DNA of 64,000 nucleotides from positions 62,001-126,000 of the forward strand of contig NZ_BDBU01000002.1 of assembly GCF_001613145.1 (NCBI RefSeq), given 5' to 3'. Below are positions 51,749 through 60,530 of the stretch, in pieces. How positions within the stretch are numbered: position 1 is the first letter of the stretch; the number at the start of each line of letters is the position of its first letter. The stretch is from Nocardia jejuensis NBRC 103114. GTDB lineage: Bacteria; Actinomycetota; Actinomycetes; Mycobacteriales; Mycobacteriaceae. The notes below the pieces were generated by a model that saw nothing but the letters and a program-made list of their open reading frames with translations, made no database searches and was not told where the DNA came from. Position numbers and translations under genes: made by a program.

Positions 51749-52440
51749 TCAAAGCCGTCGTTCTCGACATCGAGGGCACCACGAGCCCGACCAGTTCGGT
51801 GCGGGAAGAACTGTACGGATACACCCGGGACCGGCTGCCGGACTGGCTGGCCGAGAATCAGGGCGACGCGGCGGATTCCATCATCGAGGCCACCCGCGAG
51901 CAGGCCGGGCAGCCCGATGCCGATGCGGCGACGGTGGCGGCGATTCTCATCGAGTGGTTGAACACCGACGTGAAGTCCGAGCCGCTCAAGGCCGCGCAGG
52001 GCATCATCTGCGCGGAGGGCTTCCGCAACGGCGCACTGTTCGGCGAGTTCTTCGCGGATGTGCCGCCGGTGCTGCGGGGCTGGCGCAATGCCGGACTCGA
52101 GCTGTACATCTACTCCTCGGGTTCGGTACGCAATCAGAAGGATTGGTTCGCGTTCGCCCGCGGCGGTGATCTGTCGCCGCTCATCACCGGTCATTTCGAT
52201 CTGTCGACCGCGGGGCCCAAGCGGGAGGCGGCCTCGTACGAGAAGATCGCGAGCACGATCGGCGTTCCGGCCGAGAGCATTCTGTTCCTGTCCGATCACC
52301 CGGACGAATTGGACGCGGCCGTCGCGGCCGGATGGTCGGTGGTGGGGGTGACGCGTCCGGGGGAGCCCAACGACTCGCGGCCGCCGCATCGGTACGTCGC
52401 CGATTTCGCGGATATCGTCCTCGACGACGAATCGGACTGA
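51745..52440 (+). CDS. mtnC: Enolase-phosphatase
   Basis: A 231-residue HAD-superfamily enzyme (MtnC) that enolises and dephosphorylates 2,3-diketo-MTP-1-phosphate to acireductone. Motif I is VVLDIEGTTSPTSSV; motif II is YIYSSGSVRNQK; motif III/IV FLSDHPDELDAAVAAGW. It directly overlaps mtnD and ends before a strong hairpin. With the fused mtnA-mtnB and mtnD it completes all steps from MTR-1-phosphate to the keto acid; the MTA phosphorylase (mtnP) and transaminase genes are not in the window. Confidence 0.95.
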   Translation: MIKAVVLDIEGTTSPTSSVREELYGYTRDRLPDWLAENQGDAADSIIEATREQAGQPDADAATVAAILIEWLNTDVKSEPLKAAQGIICAEGFRNGALFGEFFADVPPVLRGWRNAGLELYIYSSGSVRNQKDWFAFARGGDLSPLITGHFDLSTAGPKREAASYEKIASTIGVPAESILFLSDHPDELDAAVAAGWSVVGVTRPGEPNDSRPPHRYVADFADIVLDDESD

Positions 52441-52468
52441 TCCGCCGGCCCAGCAGCGGGAGCTGAAA

Positions 52469-52507
52469 CCTTCGAGCCCGCACCGGAATCCGGTGCGGGC
52501 TCGAAGG
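52469..52507. terminator. Perfect 19-bp hairpin terminator
   Basis: Bases 52469-52487 are perfectly complementary to 52489-52507 around a single central A, so the RNA loop is CGGAATCCG-type. It separates mtnC from the convergent conservon operon. Confidence 0.88.
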
Positions 52508-52525
52508 CTGTCGGGGGTCGGGCAG

Positions 52526-53116
52526 TCAGCTGCCCACGCGGGACGAGGCCCGGTTGATCAGATATTCCACCAGCGTCATGAGCACGTTCTTGGCGGAGGA
52601 TCGATCGCGGGCGTCGCACAGCAGCACCGGGATGTGCTCGTCGAGATCCAGCGCGTCGCGCACCTCGATCGGCGTGTACAGCGGCGCGCCCTCGAAGCAG
52701 TTGACCGCCACCGTGAACGCGACTCCGCGCTTCTCGAAGAAATCGATCGCGGCGAAGGATCCCTCGAGCCGGCGGGTGTCGGCGAGCACCACCGCGCCGA
52801 GCGCGCCGCGCGCGAGTTCGTCCCACAGGAACCAGAATCGGTCCTGTCCGGGCGTGCCGAACAGGTAGAGCACCAGGTTCTGGTCGATGGTGATGCGCCC
52901 GAAGTCCAGGGCCACCGTGGTGGTGGTCTTGCCCTCCACACCACTGAGATCGTCCACGCCCGCGGACAATTCGGTGATGAGTTCTTCGGTGCGCAGCGGG
53001 GTGATCTCGCTGAGCGCCCCCACCATCGTGGTTTTGCCCACCCCGAAACCGCCCGCGATGAGGATCTTCACCGAGGCGGCCATGGGGGTGGACGAATCAA
53101 ATTTTTCGAATGCCAT
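52526..53116 (-). CDS. Conservon GTPase (CvnD/MglA-like), first copy
   Basis: A ~196-residue small GTPase of the CvnD type: P-loop GGFGVGKTTMVGALSEI, the effector TTVALDFGRI region, FGTPGQDRFWFLWDEL switch II and the NCFEG nucleotide-specificity loop (NxxE-like rather than NKxD). It acts with the sensor kinase, roadblock and DUF742 proteins of the conservon as a membrane-associated signalling complex. Its start overlaps the DUF742 gene by 20 bases. ATG at 53116 chosen. Confidence 0.93.
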   Translation of the reverse strand: MAFEKFDSSTPMAASVKILIAGGFGVGKTTMVGALSEITPLRTEELITELSAGVDDLSGVEGKTTTTVALDFGRITIDQNLVLYLFGTPGQDRFWFLWDELARGALGAVVLADTRRLEGSFAAIDFFEKRGVAFTVAVNCFEGAPLYTPIEVRDALDLDEHIPVLLCDARDRSSAKNVLMTLVEYLINRASSRVGS

Positions 53117-53474
53117 CGAGGACTGCTCGCAATATGTTGAGGTCATCGGGCACGGCCTCGGAATTGGCCGGCCCCCGGAAGTTCAGGATTCCGTCGGAGA
53201 TCAGATCTCCGACAAGGATTTTGGTTACCGCCAACGGCAGCCGCAGCGCGGCCGACACCTCGGCCACGGCCAGCGGGAGTCGGCACAACCGCACGATTTC
53301 CGCGTACTCCGGCTCGACACGACGCAGCGGCGGCGCGGCATTGGGCACCAGCACCACCGTGAGCATGTCCAGATCGTGCCCCGCGCCCATGGTTCGACCA
53401 CCGGTCCTGGCGTAAGGGCGTACCAGTGGACCAGCTGCTTCGTCGAACCAATGTTCCCCCGGCCGCGCCATCAT
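53097..53474 (-). CDS. DUF742 protein (CvnC)
   Basis: A 125-residue DUF742 protein with PYARTGGRT near residue 22, the RVEPEYAEIVRLCRLPLAVA block and VTKILVGDLISDG, a winged-helix-like region. DUF742 genes are the third component of actinobacterial conservons. The gene overlaps the roadblock gene upstream by 4 bases and the GTPase gene downstream by 20. Confidence 0.93.
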   Translation of the reverse strand: MMARPGEHWFDEAAGPLVRPYARTGGRTMGAGHDLDMLTVVLVPNAAPPLRRVEPEYAEIVRLCRLPLAVAEVSAALRLPLAVTKILVGDLISDGILNFRGPANSEAVPDDLNILRAVLDGIRKI

Positions 53475-53896
53475 GACAGTCGGGGGTTGACCTGTCCGGC
53501 CAGATGATGGCGCGGGGTGGTGGACAGGTAGGTGCCGACGCGTTGCACGGTCAGGTTCATCTCGTAGGCGACCATGCCGAGATTCGCCTGTTCGTTGGCC
53601 TGTAGCGCCAGGCAGGCGTGGCTGCCCGCCGCGGTCACGAACAGCACGGCGCGTTCGAGTTCGATGACCGCCTGCCGTACGCCGCCGCCGTCGAATCGAT
53701 TGCCTGCGCTGCGCGCGAGGCCGTAGAGCGTGGAGGACATGGCGCCGAAGTGCTCGGCGTCCTCGCGGCTCATGGCTGAGGAGCGGCCCAGCAGCAATCC
53801 GTCGGTGGAGTGCACCACCGCGTGACGGACACCTGCGAGGCGATCGACGAGATCATCGAGTAGCCAGTTGAGATCACCAGCGTTGGAGTTGGTCAC
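53471..53896 (-). CDS. Roadblock/LC7 protein (CvnB), first copy
   Basis: A 141-residue roadblock/LC7 domain protein (GDLNWLLDDLVDRLAGVRHA, VVHSTDGLLLGRSSAMSRED, GMVAYEMNLTVQRVGTYLST). GTG start at 53896. Overlaps the sensor-kinase gene by 23 bases and the DUF742 gene by 4. Roadblock proteins regulate the partner small GTPase, probably as a GAP-like factor or scaffold. Confidence 0.93.
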   Translation of the reverse strand: MTNSNAGDLNWLLDDLVDRLAGVRHAVVHSTDGLLLGRSSAMSREDAEHFGAMSSTLYGLARSAGNRFDGGGVRQAVIELERAVLFVTAAGSHACLALQANEQANLGMVAYEMNLTVQRVGTYLSTTPRHHLAGQVNPRLS

Positions 53897-56399
53897 CGTC
53901 GCCTTCCTGTCGATCCGAAAAAGAGGTGGACCCAGGCTTGGACGCGCCGGGATCGGCCCGGCGGCCCTGCCTGGTTCCGTTTTCGATGGCGGAGAAGAGG
54001 TCTCGGGCCTGCTCGGCCGTGCGGGAGGTTCCAGAGTCCGACTCGGTGGTAGCAGCCGCATTCTCCTGTGCCAATTCCGGTGCGAGACTTGCCTGCCGGC
54101 GCCTACGCGGTAGCGAGGGCCGGGCGTCGGAGCCAGTGTACTGGGTACGGCCGAAATCGCGAGGGCGGAAACCGTTTTCCTGATCTTCCGCCGAATTCGG
54201 TGGCGAGAAAGGCTGTGAGGTGGGCCGTTGCGACGAAGTGTGCTGCGAGGCGGGCGGTTCCGGCTGCAGCCGGGGGCGCGGGGTGCCGGGTTCGGTGATC
54301 GGCTCGAACGCGACCGGCTGCTCGAACGACATCTGCCGCTCGGACTGGCGAGAGGCGGGGGCCGGGGGCAGCTGCGCGGGCGCCGGGGCCGCCGGGAGCG
54401 GCATCGGCGCGGCCCCGACCGGTTCCAATTGCCGAGGTACGGCCGGGATCTCGCCGGTGCGGCCGGCGGCGACGGTGAGGTTCGAGGGCACCAGCACGAT
54501 GGCGCGCACGCCGCCGTAGTCGGATTCGGTGAGCCGCACCTGGATTCCGTTGCGGACCGCCAGCTGCGCGACAACGAACATGCCGAGGCGCGAATCGGTG
54601 GAGAGCGTGTTGACGCCGAAATCCGGGGGATTGCGCAGCATGTCGTTCATCCGGGCCATTTCGGCCTCGGGGATGCCCATACCCTGATCGACGATCTCGA
54701 TGGCGACGCCCTTGCCCACCACGTTGCCGCGCACCTCGACCTGCGACTGCGGCGGGGAGAAGTGGGCGGCGTTGTCGACCAGTTCGGCGAGCAGGTGCAC
54801 GAGGTCCGCGACCGCGGTGCCGGCGACGGCGACCTCGGGCAGGCGGGCGATCTTGACGCGCGTGTAGTCCAGTGCCTCACCGACACCCGAGCGCACGACC
54901 TCCACCAGGTTCACCGGATTGCGCCACTGCCGGCCCGGCTGTCCGCCGGCCAGAATGATCAGGTTCTCGGCATTGCGGCGTTCGCGGGTGGCGAGGTGGT
55001 CCAGGCGGAAGAAGATCTCCAGCAGGGCCGGATCCTCCTGCTTGGATTCGGCCTCGTCCAGCACCTCGAGCTGACGGTGCACCACGACCTGGCTGCGGTG
55101 CGCGATATTGAGGAAGACCGCCTTGACGCCCTCCCGGGTGCGGGCCTCGGTGACGGCGGCGGCCACGGCGGCCTCGTGGGCATGGCTGAACGCCTTGGCC
55201 ACCTGGCCGATCTCGTCGGTGCCGAAGTCCAGGACCGAGGTCTCCGCGGTGGGGTCGACCTGCTGCCCGTCGCGCAGTCTGGTCATCAATTCGGGCAGTC
55301 GCTCGTCGGCCAGCACCAGGGTCTGGTCGCGAAGCCGCTTGAGGCGGCGGATGATTCGGTTGGCCAGCACCAGGGCCACCAGGAACGCGCCGACCGAGAC
55401 CGCGAGCATGGCGGCACCGGCGATGGCGGAGTTGCGGGCGCTGTCGTCCGCGGCGTCGATGGCCTTGCCCTGGGCGTACTTGCTCTGGTTGTCCCAGTAC
55501 TCGAGCAGCGCCTTGTTGACGACGTTGACCGAATCCTGCCACTCCTGGGCGGTGAAGGTCAGCGGCGCGAGTTGTGGTGTGCTGCCGGACTTCACCGGCA
55601 GGGAGGTGATCGGTTCCAGCGCGTGCGCCAGCAGCGAGTTCTCCATGATGACGAGCTTCTGCCAGGCCGGATCGCTGGTGACGGCTTTGGCGGCGGAGGC
55701 CTGGCTGTCACCGGGCTCGGCCGCGAGTCCCTCGATACTGAGCCGGTAGCTGCCGACCAGACGCGAGTATTCGACCGCGAGCTCGGGGGTCAGGGTGCCG
55801 TTGTTGATGATCACCTCGGCCAGTGACGCACTGCGGGAGAGCATCTCGGACGCGGACACGATCTGCAGCGTCTCGGCGGTCTCGACCGCGACCTCGGCGT
55901 TCGGGGCGGTGATCATCACCGCGCGGGTGCCGACCGAGATGAGATCGAGCAGGTGACCGTAGAAGTTGTAGGCGTCCGACATCGGCAGCGCGCCACCGTC
56001 GACCTGCGTGCGCACCGCGGCGAGCGTGCGGGTCAGGGTGATGAAGCCGCCGACGTCGCCGGTGACCTCCTGCGGGCCGAGATCCTCCATCGAGGCGGTG
56101 GTGGTGTTCATCCCGCGCAGTGCGGCATCGAGCCGCAATCTGGCCTGCGCCAGGGCTTTCGGGTTGGGTTCGCCGCCGGACAGCTGGGACAGGGTGAGCT
56201 GTCGCTCCTGCTGGACCGCGCCCACCAGTTCCTTGGTCAGCGGTGTGGCGTCGGTGAGTGTGGCGGCCCAATCTCGTGCGTGTCTGCCCTGAACGACCAG
56301 GTATCCCGCGCCACCCACACCGATAACGAGCAGCGCCAAGCTCGGGACCAGTGCGATGGCGAGAACACGGGTTCGGACACCGAGCCTCGCTCTGAACAT
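53874..56399 (-). CDS. Conservon sensor histidine-kinase-like protein (CvnA)
   Basis: An ~841-residue membrane sensor: TM1 at about residues 10-35 (VLAIALVPSLALLVIGVGGA), a ~280-residue extracytoplasmic nitrate-sensor-like domain, TM2 (AIAGAAMLAVSVGAFLVALV), HAMP, then a helical segment and HATPase with N-box LAELVDNAAHFSPPQ and G-box DQGMGIPEAEM. The usual phospho-acceptor His-box is not obvious, typical for CvnA. A long Pro/Gln/Arg-rich disordered tail follows. ATG at 56399 or GTG at 56405. Confidence 0.93.
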   Translation of the reverse strand: MFRARLGVRTRVLAIALVPSLALLVIGVGGAGYLVVQGRHARDWAATLTDATPLTKELVGAVQQERQLTLSQLSGGEPNPKALAQARLRLDAALRGMNTTTASMEDLGPQEVTGDVGGFITLTRTLAAVRTQVDGGALPMSDAYNFYGHLLDLISVGTRAVMITAPNAEVAVETAETLQIVSASEMLSRSASLAEVIINNGTLTPELAVEYSRLVGSYRLSIEGLAAEPGDSQASAAKAVTSDPAWQKLVIMENSLLAHALEPITSLPVKSGSTPQLAPLTFTAQEWQDSVNVVNKALLEYWDNQSKYAQGKAIDAADDSARNSAIAGAAMLAVSVGAFLVALVLANRIIRRLKRLRDQTLVLADERLPELMTRLRDGQQVDPTAETSVLDFGTDEIGQVAKAFSHAHEAAVAAAVTEARTREGVKAVFLNIAHRSQVVVHRQLEVLDEAESKQEDPALLEIFFRLDHLATRERRNAENLIILAGGQPGRQWRNPVNLVEVVRSGVGEALDYTRVKIARLPEVAVAGTAVADLVHLLAELVDNAAHFSPPQSQVEVRGNVVGKGVAIEIVDQGMGIPEAEMARMNDMLRNPPDFGVNTLSTDSRLGMFVVAQLAVRNGIQVRLTESDYGGVRAIVLVPSNLTVAAGRTGEIPAVPRQLEPVGAAPMPLPAAPAPAQLPPAPASRQSERQMSFEQPVAFEPITEPGTPRPRLQPEPPASQHTSSQRPTSQPFSPPNSAEDQENGFRPRDFGRTQYTGSDARPSLPRRRRQASLAPELAQENAAATTESDSGTSRTAEQARDLFSAIENGTRQGRRADPGASKPGSTSFSDRQEGDGDQLQRW

Positions 56400-56501
56400 C
56401 CGCACAACGTATAGGGACGTATCTCACAAGCTTCGCGCGGGTCCCGTTGAACGGGAACATGATTGACACGCCTTGTTATGCGTGCTCCGGTATGGATGCT
56501 T

Positions 56502-57086
56502 CTATCCGAGGGCGCGAGTGATGAGATATTCGGCAAGCGTGAGCAGCACGCCCCTGCACGATTCGCGATCCCGCGCGTCGCACATCAGAATCGGAACGCG
56601 TTCGTCCAGGTCCAGTGCCTCGCGCACCTCCTGGGTCGAATACTCGGGTGCGTCGTGGAAACGATTGACCCCGACGGTGAATCCGATCCCGCGCTTCTCG
56701 AAGAAATCGATGGCGGCGAACGAGGTGTCGAGTCTGCGGGTGTCGGCCAGGACCACCGCCCCCAGCGCGCCGCGCGCGAGTTCGTCCCACAGGAACCAGA
56801 ACCGGTCCTGACCGGGCGTGCCGAACAGATACAGCACCAGTCCGGAATCGATGGTGATGCGGCCGAAATCCAAGGCCACCGTGGTGGTGCTCTTGCGCTC
56901 CACGCCGGTCAGATCGTCGACGCCCGCAGAGCGTTCGGTGATGATCTCCTCGGTGCGCAGCGGCGCGATCTCGCTGATGGCGCCGACCATGGTGGTCTTG
57001 CCGACGCCGAATCCGCCTGCCACCAGTATTTTCACCGAGTGGGCGAGCGGCTGTCCCGGTGTCGAGGCCGCGGTGCTCCCGAACAC
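56502..57086 (-). CDS. Conservon GTPase (CvnD-like), second copy
   Basis: A 194-residue paralogue of the 52.5-kb GTPase, with very similar P-loop (GGFGVGKTTMVGAISEI) and switch II (FGTPGQDRFWFLWDEL). GTG start; it follows the second roadblock gene by 7 bases. A ~100-base gap with an AACGGGA/TCCCGTT hairpin (56442-56456) separates it from the sensor-kinase gene. No second DUF742 or kinase gene is present. Confidence 0.93.
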   Translation of the reverse strand: MFGSTAASTPGQPLAHSVKILVAGGFGVGKTTMVGAISEIAPLRTEEIITERSAGVDDLTGVERKSTTTVALDFGRITIDSGLVLYLFGTPGQDRFWFLWDELARGALGAVVLADTRRLDTSFAAIDFFEKRGIGFTVGVNRFHDAPEYSTQEVREALDLDERVPILMCDARDRESCRGVLLTLAEYLITRALG

Positions 57087-57093
57087 TCGGCGG

Positions 57094-57495
57094 CTAGCCG
57101 AAATTACGGCGCGCGGCCGTGGACAGGAACGAGCCGACGCGCTGCACCGTCAGGTTCATCTCGTAGGCGACCATGCCGAGATTGGCGTTGGCCCCGGTCT
57201 GCAACGCGAGGCAGGCATTGCTGCCCGCGGCCGTGACGAACAGGACGGCGCGGTCCAGTTCGACGACGGCCTGGCGGACGCCGCCGCCGTCGAATCGGTG
57301 TCCGGCACTGCGTGAGAGGCCGTACAGGGTGGAGGACATCGCGCCGAAATGCTCGGCGTCCTCGCGGGTCATGCCGGTGGAACGTCCCAGCAGCAGACCG
57401 TCGGTGGAGTGGACGACCGCGTGCCGGACACCGGCGAGTTTGTCGACGAGATCGTCGAGCAGCCAGTCCAGGTCACCGGTAGGGGAATTGCTCAC
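57094..57495 (-). CDS. Roadblock/LC7 protein (CvnB), second copy
   Basis: A 133-residue paralogue of the 53.5-kb roadblock protein (GDLDWLLDDLVDKLAGVRHA, VVHSTDGLLLGRSTGMTRED). GTG at 57495 with AGGAAGA upstream. It is the first gene of the six-gene minus-strand conservon cluster. Its leader carries 16-bp tandem repeats (57510-57559). Confidence 0.93.
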   Translation of the reverse strand: MSNSPTGDLDWLLDDLVDKLAGVRHAVVHSTDGLLLGRSTGMTREDAEHFGAMSSTLYGLSRSAGHRFDGGGVRQAVVELDRAVLFVTAAGSNACLALQTGANANLGMVAYEMNLTVQRVGSFLSTAARRNFG

Positions 57496-57509
57496 CGCTG
57501 TCTTCCTGT

Positions 57510-57559
57510 CGATAGGTAGTGCGTGCGATAGGTATTGCGTGAGTGCGAGGTGCTGCGTG
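57510..57559 (-). repeat. Tandem repeats in conservon leader
   Basis: CGATAGGTAGTGCGTG (57510-57525) and CGATAGGTATTGCGTG (57526-57541) are adjacent near-identical 16-mers, followed by a degenerate third copy CGAGGTGCTGCGTG at 57546-57559. They lie 15 bases upstream of the first conservon start codon and could be a regulator binding array or promoter elements read on the minus strand (TACCTATCG). Confidence 0.6.
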
Positions 57560-57780
57560 GGTGTGAGCCATCGCCGGCCGGGTGCCGATCCGAGTCGGCT
57601 CCGCGTCGATGACTCCGATGCCGCGATCGCCGGTGTCCGGGGTGCCCGTGCCCGGCCGTGCCGCCCGATATCGCGACCCGGGTACGGACACCGGGTCGCG
57701 GTCTGAGCATTGCCAGAACATAGCCATCGCGCGTCGCGCGCGTGAGTACGAGTCCTTGTGAGCAGGACGGGATTTGACGA

Positions 57781-57794
57781 AACGACCGGTCGTT
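57781..57794. promoter_or_regulatory. 14-bp palindrome, candidate operator
   Basis: AACGACCGGTCGTT is perfectly palindromic and lies in the divergent region between conservon and phosphatase genes. The form is common for TetR-type operators, but no adjacent TetR gene exists, so a trans-acting regulator would be required. Confidence 0.4.
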
Positions 57795-58132
57795 CGGTAA
57801 TGGGGATTTCGAGGAGCGCTGTCGGAGGAACCCTCGAATGTGTTGCCCGAGAACGTCTTCCACCCACGGTCCGCTCAACCCCCGGTCACCGTCTGTGATG
57901 CGAATTACATTGTGGTGACCAGAGGATAGCCGTGTGTTCCGGCGGGTGAGACCGCTTTGCCGGTGCGCGGGTGGTTTGTCGCGATCCTCGATCGGGCGGT
58001 CCCGCCGTAGACGTTCATCGATTCGACAGCTGGACGTCGTTTTCGGGCAACTGTCCAGGGTTACGTTCGCCCCGCCCCGGGAACCGCGGGACGCGCACGG
58101 GGTCCCGTGCCGCGAAAGTTGGAGGAGATCAA

Positions 58133-59635
58133 GTGCAGCACAGGAAACGCGCCTGGGTCGGCGCGGCGGCGGCCATCACCGCCGCGTTCGTCGGCGCCAC
58201 CATGGTCGCGGGATGCGGGTCGGACGACAAGGCCGACAACGAAGTGCGCAACGTCATCTACCTGCTCGGCGACGGTATGGGACGTACCCACATCACCGCT
58301 GCTCGCGAGCGTTTCGTCGGTGCCGCCGGTCAGCTCAACATGGAGCAGCTGCCGTATGTCGGCGCCGTGTCCACCTATGCGGTCGAGCCCAACAGCGCCA
58401 AGCCCGCGCTGGTCACCGACTCGGCCTCCGCGGCTACCGCGTGGTCTTCGGGCGTGAAGACCTACAACGCCGCCATCGGCGTCGACGCCTACGGCAAGTC
58501 GGTCCCGACGCTCATGGAGCAGGCCAAGACCGCCGGTTTCGCCACCGGCAACGTCTCGACGGCGGAGATCACCGATGCCACCCCGGCCGGCATGGTCAGC
58601 CACGCGCTGCTGCGCGGCTGCCAGGGGCCGACGTTCACCGAATCCACCTGCCTGCCCAAGAAGTCCGACGGTAGCTACGAGGCGTCCCCGTCGGACAAGA
58701 CGCTGGTGACCCCGATCGCCGAGCAGATCGCGCGCAACGGCACCGCGGACGTGATCTTCGGCGGCGGCCTGGCCCGCTTCGAGCCGGACGATCAGAAGGC
58801 CATGTTGGACAAGGGTTATCAGGTGCTCGGCAGCATGGGCGATCCCGCGCTCAAGGCTCAGACTGCCGACAGTCAGAAGGTCGCCACCGCCGCCGATCTG
58901 AAGTCGGTGCGGTCCGACAAGGTGATCGGCCTGTTCAACCGCGGCAACCTGACCGTCACCGCGGCGCGCAACGCGCTGCCGGACTCCGCGCCGCAGAAGC
59001 AGGAGCCGACGCTGGCCGATATGGCGAACAAGGCGATCGATCTGCTCTCGAACCGCAAGGACAGCAAGGGCTTCCTGCTGCAGATCGAGGGTGCGCAGAT
59101 CGACAAGCGCTCGCACGCCAACGACGCGGCCCAGACTCTCGAGGAGATGAAGGCGTTCGACGACGCGGTCGGTGCGGCCATGGCCTTCGCCAAGAAGGAC
59201 GGGCACACGATGGTGATCGTGACCGCCGACCACGAATGCGCCGGCTTCAACATCATCGAGAAGAACACCTTCACGAACGCGGAAGCCGTTGCGCCGCCGA
59301 CCAATGTCGACGCGGGCAATACCGCCAACAACTCGCTCCCCTCGCGCGACGGCAAGGACAACGTGAAGGATCCGGTGCGTTCGGCCGGTCCGATCAACGG
59401 TTCCGGTCAGGCCGATCCGCGTAACTTCGCCCCGGCCACCTTCCGCACCCCGGACGACGCGGCCGCGGTGAAGGACGGCTCGCCGGAGGCCAGCCTGTGG
59501 CTGACCTACCTCTCGGGCAACCACACCGGCGCGGACGTGATGATCTACGCCTACGGCCCGGGCGCGAACGTGTTCGCGGCCAGCCAGGACAACACCTCGC
59601 TGTACACCAAGATGCACAAGGCTCTGCTGCCGTGA
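58133..59635 (+). CDS. Alkaline phosphatase (PhoA family), lipoprotein
   Basis: A 500-residue secreted alkaline phosphatase. Signal peptide with lipobox near MVAGC; VIYLLGDGMG supplies the first metal ligand, VTDSASAATAWSSGVKT contains the nucleophilic serine, and TADHECAG the C-terminal zinc ligands. GTG start with GGAGGAG upstream. It releases phosphate from organic esters outside the membrane and is likely phosphate-regulated. A lipoprotein gene overlaps its end. Confidence 0.93.
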   Translation: MQHRKRAWVGAAAAITAAFVGATMVAGCGSDDKADNEVRNVIYLLGDGMGRTHITAARERFVGAAGQLNMEQLPYVGAVSTYAVEPNSAKPALVTDSASAATAWSSGVKTYNAAIGVDAYGKSVPTLMEQAKTAGFATGNVSTAEITDATPAGMVSHALLRGCQGPTFTESTCLPKKSDGSYEASPSDKTLVTPIAEQIARNGTADVIFGGGLARFEPDDQKAMLDKGYQVLGSMGDPALKAQTADSQKVATAADLKSVRSDKVIGLFNRGNLTVTAARNALPDSAPQKQEPTLADMANKAIDLLSNRKDSKGFLLQIEGAQIDKRSHANDAAQTLEEMKAFDDAVGAAMAFAKKDGHTMVIVTADHECAGFNIIEKNTFTNAEAVAPPTNVDAGNTANNSLPSRDGKDNVKDPVRSAGPINGSGQADPRNFAPATFRTPDDAAAVKDGSPEASLWLTYLSGNHTGADVMIYAYGPGANVFAASQDNTSLYTKMHKALLP

Positions 59636-60147
59636 GGATGAAAGGTGTTGCGCGGATCTGTGGTTCGATCGCGCAGGCCGGTCTGATCGCGGGACTGCTG
59701 GCGGTGGCCGCGCTCGGCGCGGGATGCTCGCAGGCCTCGAACCCGGCCACCCCGGGTCCGGCGGCGGCCCCGGCCGCCCCGGCGACCGTGCAGGCGGCCC
59801 CCGCGTCGATCTCCGCGGCTCCCGGCGAGGTGCGCCTGACCCCGGGTCCGTTCTCGGATCGGGTGCAGGTGACCGGTGTTCGGCTCGACGGTGCGTCGGT
59901 GCACGGTCGGCTGGCGATCACCACCGATGTGAGCGACGTCCTGGCCCTCGAGGTGCGTGCGGCGTTCTACGACGCGAACGGAAAGCTCGTCGGCACCGGA
60001 CTCTTCGAGCACAGTGACGAAGAACCGGTCTCGGGCGGTCCGCACATTCCCTCGAACGACGGCATCGATTTCGTGATCGCCTCGACTCCGGCCGACGTGC
60101 CGGTGTCGGCGGCGGTGCTGACGATCCCGGCGCTGGTGAACGAGTAA
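59632..60147 (+). CDS. Lipoprotein, hypothetical
   Basis: A ~171-residue lipoprotein (lipobox near ALGAGC) with an Ala/Pro-rich linker and a beta-rich domain (VQVTGVRLDGASVHGRLAIT then VLALEVRAAFYDANGKLVGT), resembling DUF-type immunoglobulin-like or FxLYD-type domains. GTG overlaps the phosphatase stop as GTGA; an ATG at 59638 is the alternative. Cotranscribed with the phosphatase and so perhaps part of the same phosphate-acquisition response. Confidence 0.75.
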   Translation: MRMKGVARICGSIAQAGLIAGLLAVAALGAGCSQASNPATPGPAAAPAAPATVQAAPASISAAPGEVRLTPGPFSDRVQVTGVRLDGASVHGRLAITTDVSDVLALEVRAAFYDANGKLVGTGLFEHSDEEPVSGGPHIPSNDGIDFVIASTPADVPVSAAVLTIPALVNE

Positions 60148-60169
60148 CCCGCGCAACAGCTTCGGGCGC

Positions 60170-60203
60170 ATCCCGCACGCAACCCCTCAGGTGCGTGCGG
60201 GAT
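60170..60203. terminator. Perfect 12-bp hairpin terminator
   Basis: ATCCCGCACGCA (60170-60181) pairs perfectly with TGCGTGCGGGAT (60192-60203), followed by TT. It ends the phosphatase/lipoprotein operon. Confidence 0.85.
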
Positions 60204-60530
60204 TTCGCGCTGTCCCGACCCGGTAGGCAGTTACCGGGCGCAGTGGAGTGATCGTGGAGAACCGACCCCGGCCGCCCTCATTTGTTGCTCTCGGCCGGGG
60301 AAGCCGGATCACGACCAACTGCTGGGGGATAGTTCGCTACTGCCGCGACGATAGTTACACGCTATTTTTCGAGGTCAGACGATTGGGATTTTTCCGGCGC
60401 GGTGCGGTGACCGATATTTTCGGTCGGAAAGCCGGTGCGACCGGCCCGGATTCGGGAGTCGTCGGCCGGGGGAGGGGCGTCGGGGTAGATTGTGTGTACC
60501 CGGAAGTAACTTGTAAAGCAGGAGGCGACG
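60204..60530. other. Promoter region upstream of gabD2
   Basis: About 330 bases with a relatively AT-rich segment (60340-60430) containing the small palindrome GACCGA-tattt-TCGGTC at 60408-60424. No credible gene; it most likely holds the gabD2 promoter and its control elements. Confidence 0.5.

Larger units (their letters stand above)
57496..58132. other. Divergent intergenic region, conservon/alkaline phosphatase
   Basis: About 640 bases between the minus-strand conservon and the plus-strand phosphatase. Besides the tandem repeats, it contains AACGACCGGTCGTT, a perfect 14-bp palindrome at 57781-57794. I see no credible gene; long frames overlapping the roadblock gene N-terminally are Arg/Pro/Thr-rich. 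A regular PHO-box array is not evident. Confidence 0.5.

Noticed and set aside
54228..55826. Plus-strand frame of 532 codons opposite the conservon kinase
   Set aside because: Antisense with Arg/Gly/Asp-rich shadow composition.
58000..58132. PHO box upstream of the alkaline phosphatase gene
   Set aside because: A GTTCATCGA occurs at about 58013, but no second 11-base-spaced unit follows, so a PhoP site cannot be claimed.
58061..59617. Long open minus-strand frame (518 codons) opposite the alkaline phosphatase gene
   Set aside because: Composition is Arg/Gly/Leu/Val-rich as expected for antisense of a high-GC gene, no ribosome site or recognisable domain; the plus-strand phosphatase explains the region.
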